Source: Roseomonas sp.
Lineage (GTDB): Bacteria > Pseudomonadota > Alphaproteobacteria > Acetobacterales > Acetobacteraceae
Assembly: GCA_020249285.1 (NCBI GenBank)
Contig: JADCFX010000041.1
Span: 62,001 to 126,000, forward strand
Length of the DNA stretch: 64,000 nt
Direction of reading: 5' to 3'
In this document: piece by piece, positions 1 to 7,756 of the stretch
Layout of the letters: each line of letters starts with the position of its first letter
Position numbering within the stretch: the first letter of the stretch is position 1
The notes under the pieces: model-generated
The model's input: the letters and a program-made list of their open reading frames with translations, nothing else
The model's database searches: none
Told to the model about the DNA's origin: nothing
Translations under genes and position numbers: made by a program

Positions 1-335
1 TCGCAGCACCAAAGCGCCTTGGGGTTGGCCGCTTTCACCAAAAGCGCCGCATCGCGCACCGCGGCCCCGATCTCGGCCGAGCCCAAATAGCCCGAAAGCA
101 CTGCGTCACAGCTTGGCAACACGCCGCGATCCGCAATCCCCGCCACGCATTCGCGCACCAGATCCGCGCCAAAGACCTGGCCGCGCCAGGCGCCATAGCC
201 GGTATGGTTGGAGAATTGCACCGTATGCACCCCCCAGACCTCCGCCCCCAGGCGCTGCAACGGGAAGATGGCGCTGGCATTGCCGACATGCCCATAAGCG
301 ACCCAGGATTGGATGGAGAGGATATTGAGGCTCAC
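1..335 (-). CDS. pdxY: Pyridoxal kinase PdxY (partial, 3' end off window)
   Basis: Pyridoxal kinase of the ribokinase-like superfamily; it phosphorylates pyridoxal with ATP in vitamin B6 salvage, in the cytoplasm. Only about 111 N-terminal residues are inside the window and the 3' end runs off base 1. The translation begins [18 protein letters not shown], followed by [12 protein letters not shown] and a LSGYLGS segment, in the order expected for a PdxY N-terminus. I chose the GTG at 335 because the conserved block starts immediately after it. No convincing Shine-Dalgarno is visible, so the start is uncertain. The gene is divergent from rpmE. A PdxK-type paralogue cannot be fully excluded from a fragment this short. 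Confidence 0.85.
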   Translation of the reverse strand, partial: MSLNILSIQSWVAYGHVGNASAIFPLQRLGAEVWGVHTVQFSNHTGYGAWRGQVFGADLVRECVAGIADRGVLPSCDAVLSGYLGSAEIGAAVRDAALLVKAANPKALWCC

Positions 336-404
336 GCGCGCCGGACCTTTGCGATAGCGGGGAAAACCCTGTGGCCCGCGGCGCGGCTTGGGTCAATCGC
401 TGGG

Positions 405-433
405 TTGCCTTCCCGGGGCTCATCGCCTATAGC
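405..433 (+). promoter_or_regulatory. Candidate sigma70-type promoter for rpmE
   Basis: TTGCCT at 405-410 and TATAGC at 428-433 are separated by exactly 17 bp and lie about 55 bp upstream of the rpmE start. This is a match by eye to the -35/-10 consensus and has not been tested. Confidence 0.45.
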
Positions 434-489
434 CCCCGCTCCCTGGCGGCCGGTCGGCATCGGCGGCCCATTTTTTGTGAGCATGTGCC

Positions 490-714
490 ATGAAGTCCGA
501 TATCCATCCCGCTTACCATGAGATCAACATCATCATGACCGACGGGACCGAGTACAAGACCCGTTCCTGCTACGGCAAGCCGGGTGATACCATCCGTTTG
601 GACATTGATCCGAAGTCGCACCCGGCCTGGACCGGCCAGCAGCGCATTATTGATACGGGCGGCCAGATTGCAAAGTTCAACAAGCGCTTCGCCGGCATTG
701 GCGCGCGCAAGTAG
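490..714 (+). CDS. rpmE: 50S ribosomal protein L31
   Basis: Structural protein of the large ribosomal subunit. The 74-residue product has the family hallmarks: start [12 protein letters not shown], the [11 protein letters not shown] strand, the [12 protein letters not shown] block (residues ~40-51) and a C-terminal FNKRF. Length matches the family. It has only one cysteine (in RSCYGK) and lacks the CxxC zinc-ribbon cysteines, so it is of the zinc-free (C-minus) type. The ATG at 490 fits the conserved N-terminus, although a strong ribosome-binding site is not obvious. It appears to be monocistronic: a promoter-like pair lies upstream and a terminator hairpin about 90 bp downstream. Confidence 0.97.
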   Translation: MKSDIHPAYHEINIIMTDGTEYKTRSCYGKPGDTIRLDIDPKSHPAWTGQQRIIDTGGQIAKFNKRFAGIGARK

Positions 715-802
715 GACTGGGTGCCTCATCGCGGCGGCCACATAGCCGTCGCGGTCAGGCGTTTGTGGCCCGTGCAAACGGGTCTCAATGCAATAATGTC
801 AG

Positions 803-829
803 AAAAGCCCGGCCTTTGCTGGGCTTTTT
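803..829 (+). terminator. Rho-independent terminator after rpmE
   Basis: AAAAGCCC (803-810) pairs with GGGCTTTT across a short GC-containing loop, and the stem runs directly into a T-run ending at 829. The shape is typical of an intrinsic terminator. It sits between rpmE and the oppositely oriented tRNA gene. Confidence 0.75.
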
Positions 830-854
830 GCGTTACCGGGATGTCTGGGGAACT

Positions 855-930
<76 letters not shown>

Positions 931-1027
931 TCACCAAGGGCGCCGTGAGTGCCCCAGGCTGAAGGTAAAGTCAAGGCAACGCCAAAGGGCGTCAGGTCAC
1001 CCCAAAAATCCTTCTGCGACAAAGGTC

Positions 1028-1056
1028 TTGCAGCCTGAACCCTTCTTCAAGATATA
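1028..1056 (+). promoter_or_regulatory. Candidate promoter upstream of yggT
   Basis: TTGCAG (1028-1033) and GATATA (1051-1056) are spaced by 17 bp, about 60 bp before the yggT start. The -35 is good and the -10 is only a partial match. Confidence 0.35.
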
Positions 1057-1117
1057 GGGGCTAATTCTTCCGGGCTGCGAAGCTGCGCGGCAGCGCTTGG
1101 AAGAGGCAGGAGGCTTC

Positions 1118-1423
1118 ATGCACGCATTATTCTGGTTGATTGATTCTGCTCTCAGCCTTTTCGTCTGGGCGCTGATTATCGGGGCCATCGTGTCCCTGCT
1201 GATTTCCTTCAATGTGCTGGATACGCGCAACCGCGCGATTTGGGCGATTGCCGATTTCTTTCATCGGCTGACCGAACCAGCACTCAGGCCCATCAGGCGC
1301 TTTCTACCCAATCTGGGCGGGATTGATATTTCGCCCGTGGTGCTGATCCTTTTGTTGCAGGCGGCGCGCATTCTGCTGGCGGAAATCCAGTTCGGCCTGC
1401 TTGGCAATAGCCTTGGTCGATGA
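1118..1423 (+). CDS. YggT family integral membrane protein
   Basis: A 101-residue inner-membrane protein with two hydrophobic blocks: LFWLIDSALSLFVWALIIGA near the N-terminus and SPVVLILLLQAARILL near the C-terminus. The region between them (FFHRLTEPALRPIRRFLPN) matches the conserved YggT signature in which LTEP and LRPIRR precede an LGGIDISP stretch. The start at 1118 is preferred over an upstream in-frame start at 1097 because AGGAGG lies 4 bases before this ATG and the hydrophobic segment begins right after it. YggT proteins have been linked to osmotic tolerance and cell-division-associated functions in other bacteria, but the molecular role is unsettled. folD follows 78 bp downstream on the same strand. 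Confidence 0.88.
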   Translation: MHALFWLIDSALSLFVWALIIGAIVSLLISFNVLDTRNRAIWAIADFFHRLTEPALRPIRRFLPNLGGIDISPVVLILLLQAARILLAEIQFGLLGNSLGR

Positions 1424-1501
1424 CGGCGCCACAGCGCAGGAAAAGGCGCTCGGCATACCGGGCGCAACTGCGCTTCCCATTCCAAGGATCGAGGCTTTGG
1501 C

Positions 1502-2344
1502 ATGACCGCACGCATTCTTGATGGCAAGGCGCTCGGCGCCCGGCTGCGGGCTGGCCTTGCCGCGCGCATCGCCACACTCCCCTTCAAGCCCGGCCTGCGC
1601 GTAGTGCGCGTGGGTGAGGACCCCGCGAGTGGCGTTTATGTGCGCAACAAGGATCGCGCGGCGGCCGAGGCCGGCTTTGATAGCGCCACCATTCATCTGC
1701 CCGAATCGACCACCGAAGCTGATTTGCTCGCGGAAATCGCGCGGCTGAATGCTGACCCGGCCGTGGATGGCATTCTGGTGCAGCTTCCCCTGCCCGCTCA
1801 TATCCGGGCAGAGGCCGCGATTGCCGCGGTGGACCCGCGCAAGGATGTGGATGGCTTCCATCCGCTGAATGCCGGGCGGCTGGCGGCGGGGGAACCCGGC
1901 CTGGTGCCGTGTACGCCACGCGGCGTGATGCATCTGCTGGCGGAAGCCGGCGTGACGCTGCGTGGTGCGCGGGCCTTGGTGCTGGGGCGTTCGCAGATTG
2001 TCGGGCGGCCCATGGCGCAATTGCTTTTGGGGGCTGATTGCACGGTTACGATTGCCCATTCCCGCACGCGGGATCTGCCGGCGGAATGCCGCCGGGCGGA
2101 AATTTTGGTGGCGGCGGCTGGCCGGGCAGAGATGGTGCGGGGGGATTGGATTGCCCCGGGTGCGGTGGTGATTGATGTCGGCATCAATCGGCTTGCCGAT
2201 GGCAAGTTGGTGGGCGATGTGGCCTATGCCGAGGCGGTGGGCCATGCGGGCGCCATTACGCCCGTGCCCGGCGGCGTTGGCCCCATGACCATTGCCTGCC
2301 TGTTGGAAAACACGCTGGAAGCGGCGTTGGCGCGGCGGGGATAA
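1502..2344 (+). CDS. folD: Bifunctional methylenetetrahydrofolate dehydrogenase / cyclohydrolase FolD
   Basis: Cytoplasmic enzyme that oxidises 5,10-methylene-THF with NADP+ and hydrolyses the product to 10-formyl-THF, feeding one-carbon units to purine and initiator-tRNA synthesis. At 280 residues it has normal family length. The catalytic pair is seen as Y46 and K50 (motif YVRNK), then the folate-site block [10 protein letters not shown] (~residues 89-98), the NADP-binding [10 protein letters not shown] (~155-164), and the signature [10 protein letters not shown] near the C-terminus. The gene ends 3 bp from the convergent HAD phosphatase gene, with no room for a terminator between them. Confidence 0.97.
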   Translation: MTARILDGKALGARLRAGLAARIATLPFKPGLRVVRVGEDPASGVYVRNKDRAAAEAGFDSATIHLPESTTEADLLAEIARLNADPAVDGILVQLPLPAHIRAEAAIAAVDPRKDVDGFHPLNAGRLAAGEPGLVPCTPRGVMHLLAEAGVTLRGARALVLGRSQIVGRPMAQLLLGADCTVTIAHSRTRDLPAECRRAEILVAAAGRAEMVRGDWIAPGAVVIDVGINRLADGKLVGDVAYAEAVGHAGAITPVPGGVGPMTIACLLENTLEAALARRG

Positions 2345-2347
2345 ACC

Positions 2348-3211
2348 CTACCAGCGCAGACTGCGTAACGCCGCAAGCGGCGCCACTTTTTCCGCCGCCG
2401 CAACGGCGGCCAGGGCTTCACCGCTTGGGTCCGCGCCATGCGCTTCGCCGGCCAGGCCGGTCAGCGCCCAAAGCGCGTCAATGCCCACGGCTTGCGCGCC
2501 GGCCAAATCCGTATGCGGGCTATCGCCGATGGCCAGCACGCGGGCTTTGGGGATCGGCCCCAGCAATTCCATCACCGGTTCATAAATCGCCGGATCAGGC
2601 TTGCCGATTTCCAGCACATCGCCGCCGAATTCGCGATACAGATCGGCCAAGGCGCCCGCGCAGATCCACTTCTCACCTGCCACCATCACATGCCGATCAG
2701 GATTGACGCAGAGCATCGGCAAGCCCGCATCGAAACAGGCGCGCAAGGCCGCGTGATAAGGTTCCGCGCTTGTTGTACCGCGATCCGCATCAGGGCCGGT
2801 ATTGAGCAGGAAGTCTGCCTTGGTTGGGTGTGTCACGATTTCGGCCGCGCCTTGTTCCACCACGGAAAGGTCTTGTTCCCGCCCTAGGTGTATCACGCGC
2901 TGCCCAAGCCGCGCGAACCAGGGGTGCTTGCGGTCCTTCATCAACCGCCAGGAAGCCTCGCCCGAGGACATAATGCCATCATACAGCCCGCGATCGAGCC
3001 CCATGCGGTCCAGCATGCCTTGCACGAACCAGGCGCGGCGCGGCGCATTGGTCAGGAAGACAATGCGCTTGCCGCGCGCCTTCAACGCCGCGAGGGCTTC
3101 CGGCACGCCGGGATAGGGTTTGCGCCCATCATGCACAACGCCCCAAAGATCCAGCACATAGCCGTCGTAACGGTCAGCAATGTCAGCAATACCTTCCAGA
3201 ATTTGCATCAT
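2348..3211 (-). CDS. HAD superfamily class IIA hydrolase (NagD-like phosphatase)
   Basis: A 287-residue haloacid-dehalogenase-type phosphatase of subclass IIA. Motif I is YVLDLWGVVHDG with the nucleophile aspartate at residue 21. Motif II is the threonine in VFLTNAPR, and the C-terminal metal-binding motif is GDSPHTDLAGA. The DLWGVVHDG variant of motif I fits an uncharacterised alphaproteobacterial HAD-IIA group rather than true NagD; the substrate is unknown but probably a small phosphorylated metabolite. It is translationally coupled to pyrD: its ATG overlaps the pyrD stop codon as ATGA (3208-3211). A role in clearing phosphorylated nucleotide-pathway metabolites is possible but is inference. 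Confidence 0.88.
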   Translation of the reverse strand: MMQILEGIADIADRYDGYVLDLWGVVHDGRKPYPGVPEALAALKARGKRIVFLTNAPRRAWFVQGMLDRMGLDRGLYDGIMSSGEASWRLMKDRKHPWFARLGQRVIHLGREQDLSVVEQGAAEIVTHPTKADFLLNTGPDADRGTTSAEPYHAALRACFDAGLPMLCVNPDRHVMVAGEKWICAGALADLYREFGGDVLEIGKPDPAIYEPVMELLGPIPKARVLAIGDSPHTDLAGAQAVGIDALWALTGLAGEAHGADPSGEALAAVAAAEKVAPLAALRSLRW

Positions 3212-4266
3212 GCATCCTTGCCGACAGCATCGGCGACTGAGGTAAAGCCATCACGCGCGAGAAGCGCCGCGAGGCCATCGAGAATCTGCCGCACCAAAAC
3301 CGGCCCGGCATAGGCGAAGCCGGAATAAAGCTGCACCAGCGCAGCGCCGGCGCGGATTTTGGCATAGGCTTGTTCGGCGCTGGCAATGCCGCCCACGCCG
3401 ATCAGCGCAATGCGCCCTTGTGCCAGGTGGTAGCAGCGCCGCAGCATTTCTGTGGAAAGCGCGAAGAGCGGCGCGCCGGAAAGCCCGCCGGCCTGGTCCT
3501 TCAGGGGCGATTGCAGAGAAGCCGGGCGCGTGATGGTGGTATTGGAGATGATCAGCCCGGCAATGCCCTGCGCCACGCAGGTCTCCACAATGGGGCCGAG
3601 CGCATCATCCGCCAGATCAGGCGCAATCTTCACCAGCAAAGGCGGGCGCTTGGCCAGCGCGGCGCAGCGCGCATTGATGGCAGCCAGAATCGAGGCGAGC
3701 CGTTCTTCCCCCTGCAAATCGCGCAGGCCCGGCGTATTGGGGGAGGAGACATTGACGGTCACGTAGTCCACATGCGGTGCCAGCGTTTCGTAAAGCGCCG
3801 GGTAATCACGTTCCGGATCGGCGCCTTCCTTGTTGATCCCGATATTCGCACCGAAAATTCCCGGCAAGGGCCGCGGCAGCGCCTTCAGCCGGGCAATGAA
3901 GGCATCCAGCCCTGCATTATTGAAGCCCAGCCGATTGATCACCGCACGGTCTTCGGTCAGGCGGAAAATCCGTGGCCGCGGATTGCCGATTTGCGGGCGC
4001 GGGGTGACCGTGCCGGCTTCCATGAAACCAAAGCCCAGCCGCAGCAGCGGCAACACAGCTTCCGCATTCTTGTCAAAGCCTGCAGCCAGGCCAAGCGGAT
4101 TGCGGAAGCGAAGGCCCGCGACTTCCGTCGCCAGACTTGGATGGTCGGCACCGCGATCCGCGCCGGCAAGGCCAAGGGCAAGGGCTCGCAGCGCGATACT
4201 ATGGGCGGTTTCGGCATCCATACCGCGCATGAGCGGCATGAGGGCGGAGGCGATGGCGGGAGTCAT
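3208..4266 (-). CDS. pyrD: Dihydroorotate dehydrogenase (quinone), class 2
   Basis: Membrane-associated flavoenzyme of pyrimidine synthesis; it oxidises dihydroorotate to orotate and passes electrons to quinone. About 352 residues. It has the class 2 amphipathic N-terminus (LMRGMDAETAHSIALRAL), the FMN-site block GLAAGFDKNAEA, the substrate loop NRLGFNNAG, the catalytic-serine motif NVSSPNTPGLR, the lysine strand LVKIAPDL, and the C-terminal GVGGIASAEQA. I start at 4266 because the family begins with this helix and AGAAGGG lies just upstream. An open frame extends to 4371 but adds an atypical low-complexity leader. It is the first gene of a two-gene unit with the HAD phosphatase. Confidence 0.95.
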   Translation of the reverse strand: MTPAIASALMPLMRGMDAETAHSIALRALALGLAGADRGADHPSLATEVAGLRFRNPLGLAAGFDKNAEAVLPLLRLGFGFMEAGTVTPRPQIGNPRPRIFRLTEDRAVINRLGFNNAGLDAFIARLKALPRPLPGIFGANIGINKEGADPERDYPALYETLAPHVDYVTVNVSSPNTPGLRDLQGEERLASILAAINARCAALAKRPPLLVKIAPDLADDALGPIVETCVAQGIAGLIISNTTITRPASLQSPLKDQAGGLSGAPLFALSTEMLRRCYHLAQGRIALIGVGGIASAEQAYAKIRAGAALVQLYSGFAYAGPVLVRQILDGLAALLARDGFTSVADAVGKDA

Positions 4267-4403
4267 GGTGCCCTTCTGCCCTGGACAGCGTCGCAGCGAA
4301 AGGGCGCTTGGCCCGCAGAGGGGCAGAAAGATAGTGCTTTCATTCCCGCCAAGGCAATTGTAGCTTTTCATTTAGGCTGCACTTTAAAATTTAGTGAGGA
4401 GCC

Positions 4404-6218
4404 GTGACGCTTTTCGCCTGTCTTGCCGCCCAATCAGGTGATGCCGCTTCCTTTGGTTGCACCTGTGCAGCATGCCAGGAAGGCTGGAAGCCGATGGCCG
4501 CTACCTCCGCGCCTGACCCTACGCCTAAGGCAGTAGTGGTGGATGTTCCGGGCAATGCCTCCACCAGTTTCTCGATTGCGGTTGGTGCGCCGCTCGACGG
4601 CGTTTTGGAGGCGAAAACCGATCACGATTGGTATGCTGTGAAGTTAGTGGCGGGAACGCGCTACCGTATCACCTTGGATGGTATCGCTTTCTCGGACTTT
4701 GCGTCGCTTGAAGACCCTTACATTTACTTGCGCGATTCCAGTGGCAATTTGCTCAAGCAGGACGATGATGGTGGGCCTGGACGCGATTCCCTTTTGAATT
4801 GGGTTGCTCCGTCAAGCGGGCTTTATTTCCTTGATGTCGGCGCCTGGAATGAGGATTACGTCGGCGGCTATCGGCTCGCGATCAGTGAATTCACGGTGCC
4901 GGCCTATAGCCTCGATCAAATCGCCGATTTTCTAACGACAGATTTTTGGAATAGTGGCGGCCATCGTTGGGACACCAGTGGCGATAACATCATTTCGTAT
5001 AATGTGACAGCACTCACGGCTGCGGGCCAGACGCTAGCGCGTGCGGCCTTCCAGGCCTGGGCCAATGTTACTAATTTGGCGTTTCAGGAAGTTGAAAGCG
5101 GCGGCGATATTCCGTTTGACGATAATCAATCTGGCGCTTTTGCGGGCGGCACCTGGTCCAATGGCTTTATCACCTCCATGCGGGTGAATGTCAGCACCAG
5201 CTGGCTCGCGCGTTATGGCGCAACAATCGATAGCTATTCATTCCAGACCTATGTGCATGAAATCGGGCATGCCCTGGGGCTTGGCCATGGCGGGCCTTAT
5301 AATGGTTCAGCGAGTTATGGGCTGGATAATCTCTATGTGAATGATGTCTGGTCTTATACGGTCATGTCCTATTTTGACCAGGCAGAGGCTGATTTCGGTA
5401 GTTATCGCTTTGTCATGGGGCCAAGCCTTGGCGATATCCTGGCGGTCCAAAATCTCTATGGCGCGAATACTACATTCAATTCCGGGAATAGCGTCTATGG
5501 TCGTAACGCCACCGCCGGTTCGCTTTATGATTTCGCGAATTATTCTACCGCGCCGGCCTTCACCATCTATGATACGGGCGGGACGGATACGCTGGATGCT
5601 TCGGGCTATGGCGCGAACCAAATCATCAATCTAAATGCCGAAGCTTTTTCTTCCATTGGTGGCCCCACCAACAACATTGCCATTGCGCGCGGCGTGGTCA
5701 TTGAAGCCGCGATTGGTGGCGATGGCAGCGATAGTATCATCGGCAATGCAACCAATAATCTGTTGATGGGCAATGCCGGCGCCGACACGCTGGATGGTGG
5801 CGCGTCAAATGACAGTCTGGTTGGCGGCGCGGGTGATGACCGCCTGATAGGTGGCGCGGGTTTGGATATCACCGACTATAGCCAAGCCATCGGCGCCATT
5901 TCCGTCAATCTTGCTGCTGGCACAGCCTCGGGCAGCGATATCGGTACGGATACGCTGCTTGGTGTTGAAGGTGCTGCCGGCGGGCCAGGGGCGGATTCTT
6001 TCATTGGCGATACGGGCGATAATCTCCTGTCGGGTATTGCGGGTAGTGATACGCTCATTGGCGGCGCGGGTAGTGACAGTCTTTACGGTGGCGCGGGTGA
6101 TGATCTGCTGATCACCGATGGTATTGCTGATTATTTGGACGCTGGCGCTGGCGATGATGTCATCCTGCTTGGCGGCACACAGCTTGCTGATATCCTGGCG
6201 TTGTTCGCAACATCTTGA
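4404..6218 (+). CDS. Serralysin-type RTX metalloprotease with PPC domain
   Basis: Predicted secreted zinc protease of 604 residues. Domains in order are a short N-terminal leader (1-40, with several cysteines); a PPC-like beta domain (~45-160, DHDWYAVKLVAGTRYRI...); the catalytic domain with HEIGHALGLGH (H285, E286, H289, H295) and Met-turn VMSYF (M321); and RTX glycine-rich calcium repeats (~435-575, units such as GGAGDDRL). The C-terminus is hydrophobic (ILALFATS), as expected for type I secretion. No Sec signal peptide is visible, and no HlyB/HlyD/TolC genes are adjacent. The start used is a GTG with GAGGAG very close upstream; an ATG at 4491 is an alternative that would drop the cysteine leader. 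The PPC domain sits before the catalytic domain, which is not the classical serralysin order. Confidence 0.9.
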   Translation: MTLFACLAAQSGDAASFGCTCAACQEGWKPMAATSAPDPTPKAVVVDVPGNASTSFSIAVGAPLDGVLEAKTDHDWYAVKLVAGTRYRITLDGIAFSDFASLEDPYIYLRDSSGNLLKQDDDGGPGRDSLLNWVAPSSGLYFLDVGAWNEDYVGGYRLAISEFTVPAYSLDQIADFLTTDFWNSGGHRWDTSGDNIISYNVTALTAAGQTLARAAFQAWANVTNLAFQEVESGGDIPFDDNQSGAFAGGTWSNGFITSMRVNVSTSWLARYGATIDSYSFQTYVHEIGHALGLGHGGPYNGSASYGLDNLYVNDVWSYTVMSYFDQAEADFGSYRFVMGPSLGDILAVQNLYGANTTFNSGNSVYGRNATAGSLYDFANYSTAPAFTIYDTGGTDTLDASGYGANQIINLNAEAFSSIGGPTNNIAIARGVVIEAAIGGDGSDSIIGNATNNLLMGNAGADTLDGGASNDSLVGGAGDDRLIGGAGLDITDYSQAIGAISVNLAAGTASGSDIGTDTLLGVEGAAGGPGADSFIGDTGDNLLSGIAGSDTLIGGAGSDSLYGGAGDDLLITDGIADYLDAGAGDDVILLGGTQLADILALFATS

Positions 6219-6240
6219 CCATCGGGTCTTACGTGCTTGA

Positions 6241-6287
6241 CGCCCCCTGATCACGGGGCGACAAGCGGCAGCCGAAGCTTCTTCGGC
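6241..6287 (+). terminator. Two hairpins after the metalloprotease gene
   Basis: CGCCCC (6241-6246) pairs with GGGGCG (6255-6260), and GCCGAA (6271-6276) pairs with TTCGGC (6282-6287). There is no clear T-run, so this may be a weak or factor-dependent terminator, or simply an mRNA-end structure, between the protease and the exporter gene. Confidence 0.4.
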
Positions 6288-6308
6288 GCAACGCCAGTCC
6301 GGGATCAC

Positions 6309-7187
6309 ATGACAAGCTTCAAGGGGCCGCTGCTACTGGTGGGGGCCATGGCGCTTTTTGCGCTGCTCGATGCCAATTCGAAGCTGCTGGCCGGGCGGTA
6401 TGGCGCGGATCAAGTGCTGGTTATTCGTTATGGCGCGCTGCTGATATTGCTTGGAATGCTGCGCCTAGTTTGGCGCGGCGCAGGCGGGCCGATTGCAACC
6501 GCGCGCCCTGGGCTGCATTTGCTGCGGGCAGTGTGCATGGCGGGTTCCGCCTATGGTTTCTTCCTGGCGTTCCGAGACATCCCTTTGGCCGAAGGTTATC
6601 TGGTTTATTTCACCGCACCCTTCTTCATCCTGCTGCTGGCAACCTTGATACTTGGCGAAAGGAATGGCGGCGCTGTCTGGTTCTGGTCTGCCGTGGGGTT
6701 TCTTGGCGTCATGGTTGCGATGTTTCCTGCACTGACGTTACGCGGACCTTCCGCGACGATCCCGTGGCATGCCTATGCTTGGGCGTTTCTCGGCACCATG
6801 ACCTATGCCGGGTTTTTGACCATCAGCCGCATGCTGCGCGCAGAACAGAATGCGGCGCGGCTGATCTTCTGGTCCTCAGGCCCGATCTTCATCGCCATCT
6901 TGCCCTTTGCCATCGCTGATTGGGTAGCGCCCGATGCCCTTGATTGGGTGGCGCTGCTTGCAAATGGGCTTCTTGCAGGGGGCGCGACCCTAGCGCTGGC
7001 CATTGCCTTCAGCATTGATCGCGCGGCACGACTGGCGCCGCTGGAATTCACTGCCTTGGTCTTCGCGCTGATACTTGATGCGGCGATCTGGCAGCTTTGG
7101 CCCGGTGCCTGGACCTTGGCGGGCGCCACCATCGTGGTCTTTGCCTGCCTGATGAGTGAACGCGCGGCGCGGCGCGACCATCACTGA
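6309..7187 (+). CDS. DMT superfamily (EamA-type) transporter
   Basis: A 292-residue inner-membrane protein with about ten hydrophobic segments in two repeated EamA halves. The first half begins MALFALLDANSKLLAG and contains VIRYG, FRDIPLAEGYLVYFTAPFF and GERNGG. The second begins WAFLGTMTYAGFLTISR and contains FTALVFALILDAAIW. This layout is typical of drug/metabolite exporters. The substrate cannot be read from sequence. I prefer the ATG at 6309 to an upstream in-frame TTG because the first transmembrane helix begins within ten residues. It is probably transcribed alone; a short gap separates it from the decarboxylase-like gene. Confidence 0.88.
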   Translation: MTSFKGPLLLVGAMALFALLDANSKLLAGRYGADQVLVIRYGALLILLGMLRLVWRGAGGPIATARPGLHLLRAVCMAGSAYGFFLAFRDIPLAEGYLVYFTAPFFILLLATLILGERNGGAVWFWSAVGFLGVMVAMFPALTLRGPSATIPWHAYAWAFLGTMTYAGFLTISRMLRAEQNAARLIFWSSGPIFIAILPFAIADWVAPDALDWVALLANGLLAGGATLALAIAFSIDRAARLAPLEFTALVFALILDAAIWQLWPGAWTLAGATIVVFACLMSERAARRDHH

Positions 7188-7258
7188 CCCGCCGCCTGTT
7201 TCCAGGCGCCCTCTTTCCACGATAGGCTTTGGTGCATAAGCCAGAAGGGAGAGAAGCC

Positions 7259-7672
7259 ATGGCCAAATCGGAACTATGGAAGAAGGGCGATGCGGTACGC
7301 ACGCGTCTGATGGGTCAATCCACCGTGAAGACCATGGCTCAGGGTGTTTATGACGACCCCATCATGGAAAAATTCGGCGATTATGCGCGCGAAGCAGTGT
7401 TTGGCATGCTCTGGTCCCGCCCGGGGCTCGATCTCAAGACAAAGGCGCTAATTTGCGTGATTTCCGATACCGCCATCCACGCCTGGCCGGAACTCGCCAT
7501 TCATCTGCGGATGGCGCGGCGCATGGGCTGGACTGAGGATGAACTCACTGAGGCACTGATGCATCTTTGCGGCTATATCGGCCTGCCTGCGGTGCGGGAA
7601 GCGATGATCGTGGCCAAGGGCGTCTTTGCCGAAATGCGCGCCGAACCGGATGGCGGTCTGGCTGAGGCCTGA
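7259..7672 (+). CDS. Carboxymuconolactone decarboxylase family protein
   Basis: A 137-residue small alpha-helical protein of the CMD/AhpD superfamily. The recognisable core is LDLKTKALICVISDTAIHAWPELAIHLRMA cut into helix-turn-helix pairs (residues ~63-92), followed by the conserved GWTEDELTEALMHLCGYIGLPAV block (~96-118). The AhpD CxxC redox pair is absent, so it belongs with the PcaC-like decarboxylase/hydrolase-type members rather than with the peroxiredoxin reductases. Start 7259 is chosen for the GGGAGA motif just upstream; an earlier in-frame start at 7229 is less likely. No aromatic-degradation genes lie beside it, so the substrate is open. Confidence 0.85.
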   Translation: MAKSELWKKGDAVRTRLMGQSTVKTMAQGVYDDPIMEKFGDYAREAVFGMLWSRPGLDLKTKALICVISDTAIHAWPELAIHLRMARRMGWTEDELTEALMHLCGYIGLPAVREAMIVAKGVFAEMRAEPDGGLAEA

Positions 7673-7756
7673 TTTTTGTGTTTCTGACCCTTTCGCCTAG
7701 AAAAGCACAGCCGGGTAGCATCACGCGCTCGGCGGAGAGACGGAACAACAGCGCCC

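Noticed and set aside
3370..4407. Open frame (345 codons) on the plus strand
   Set aside because: It is antisense to pyrD and shows no domain or ribosome-binding site.
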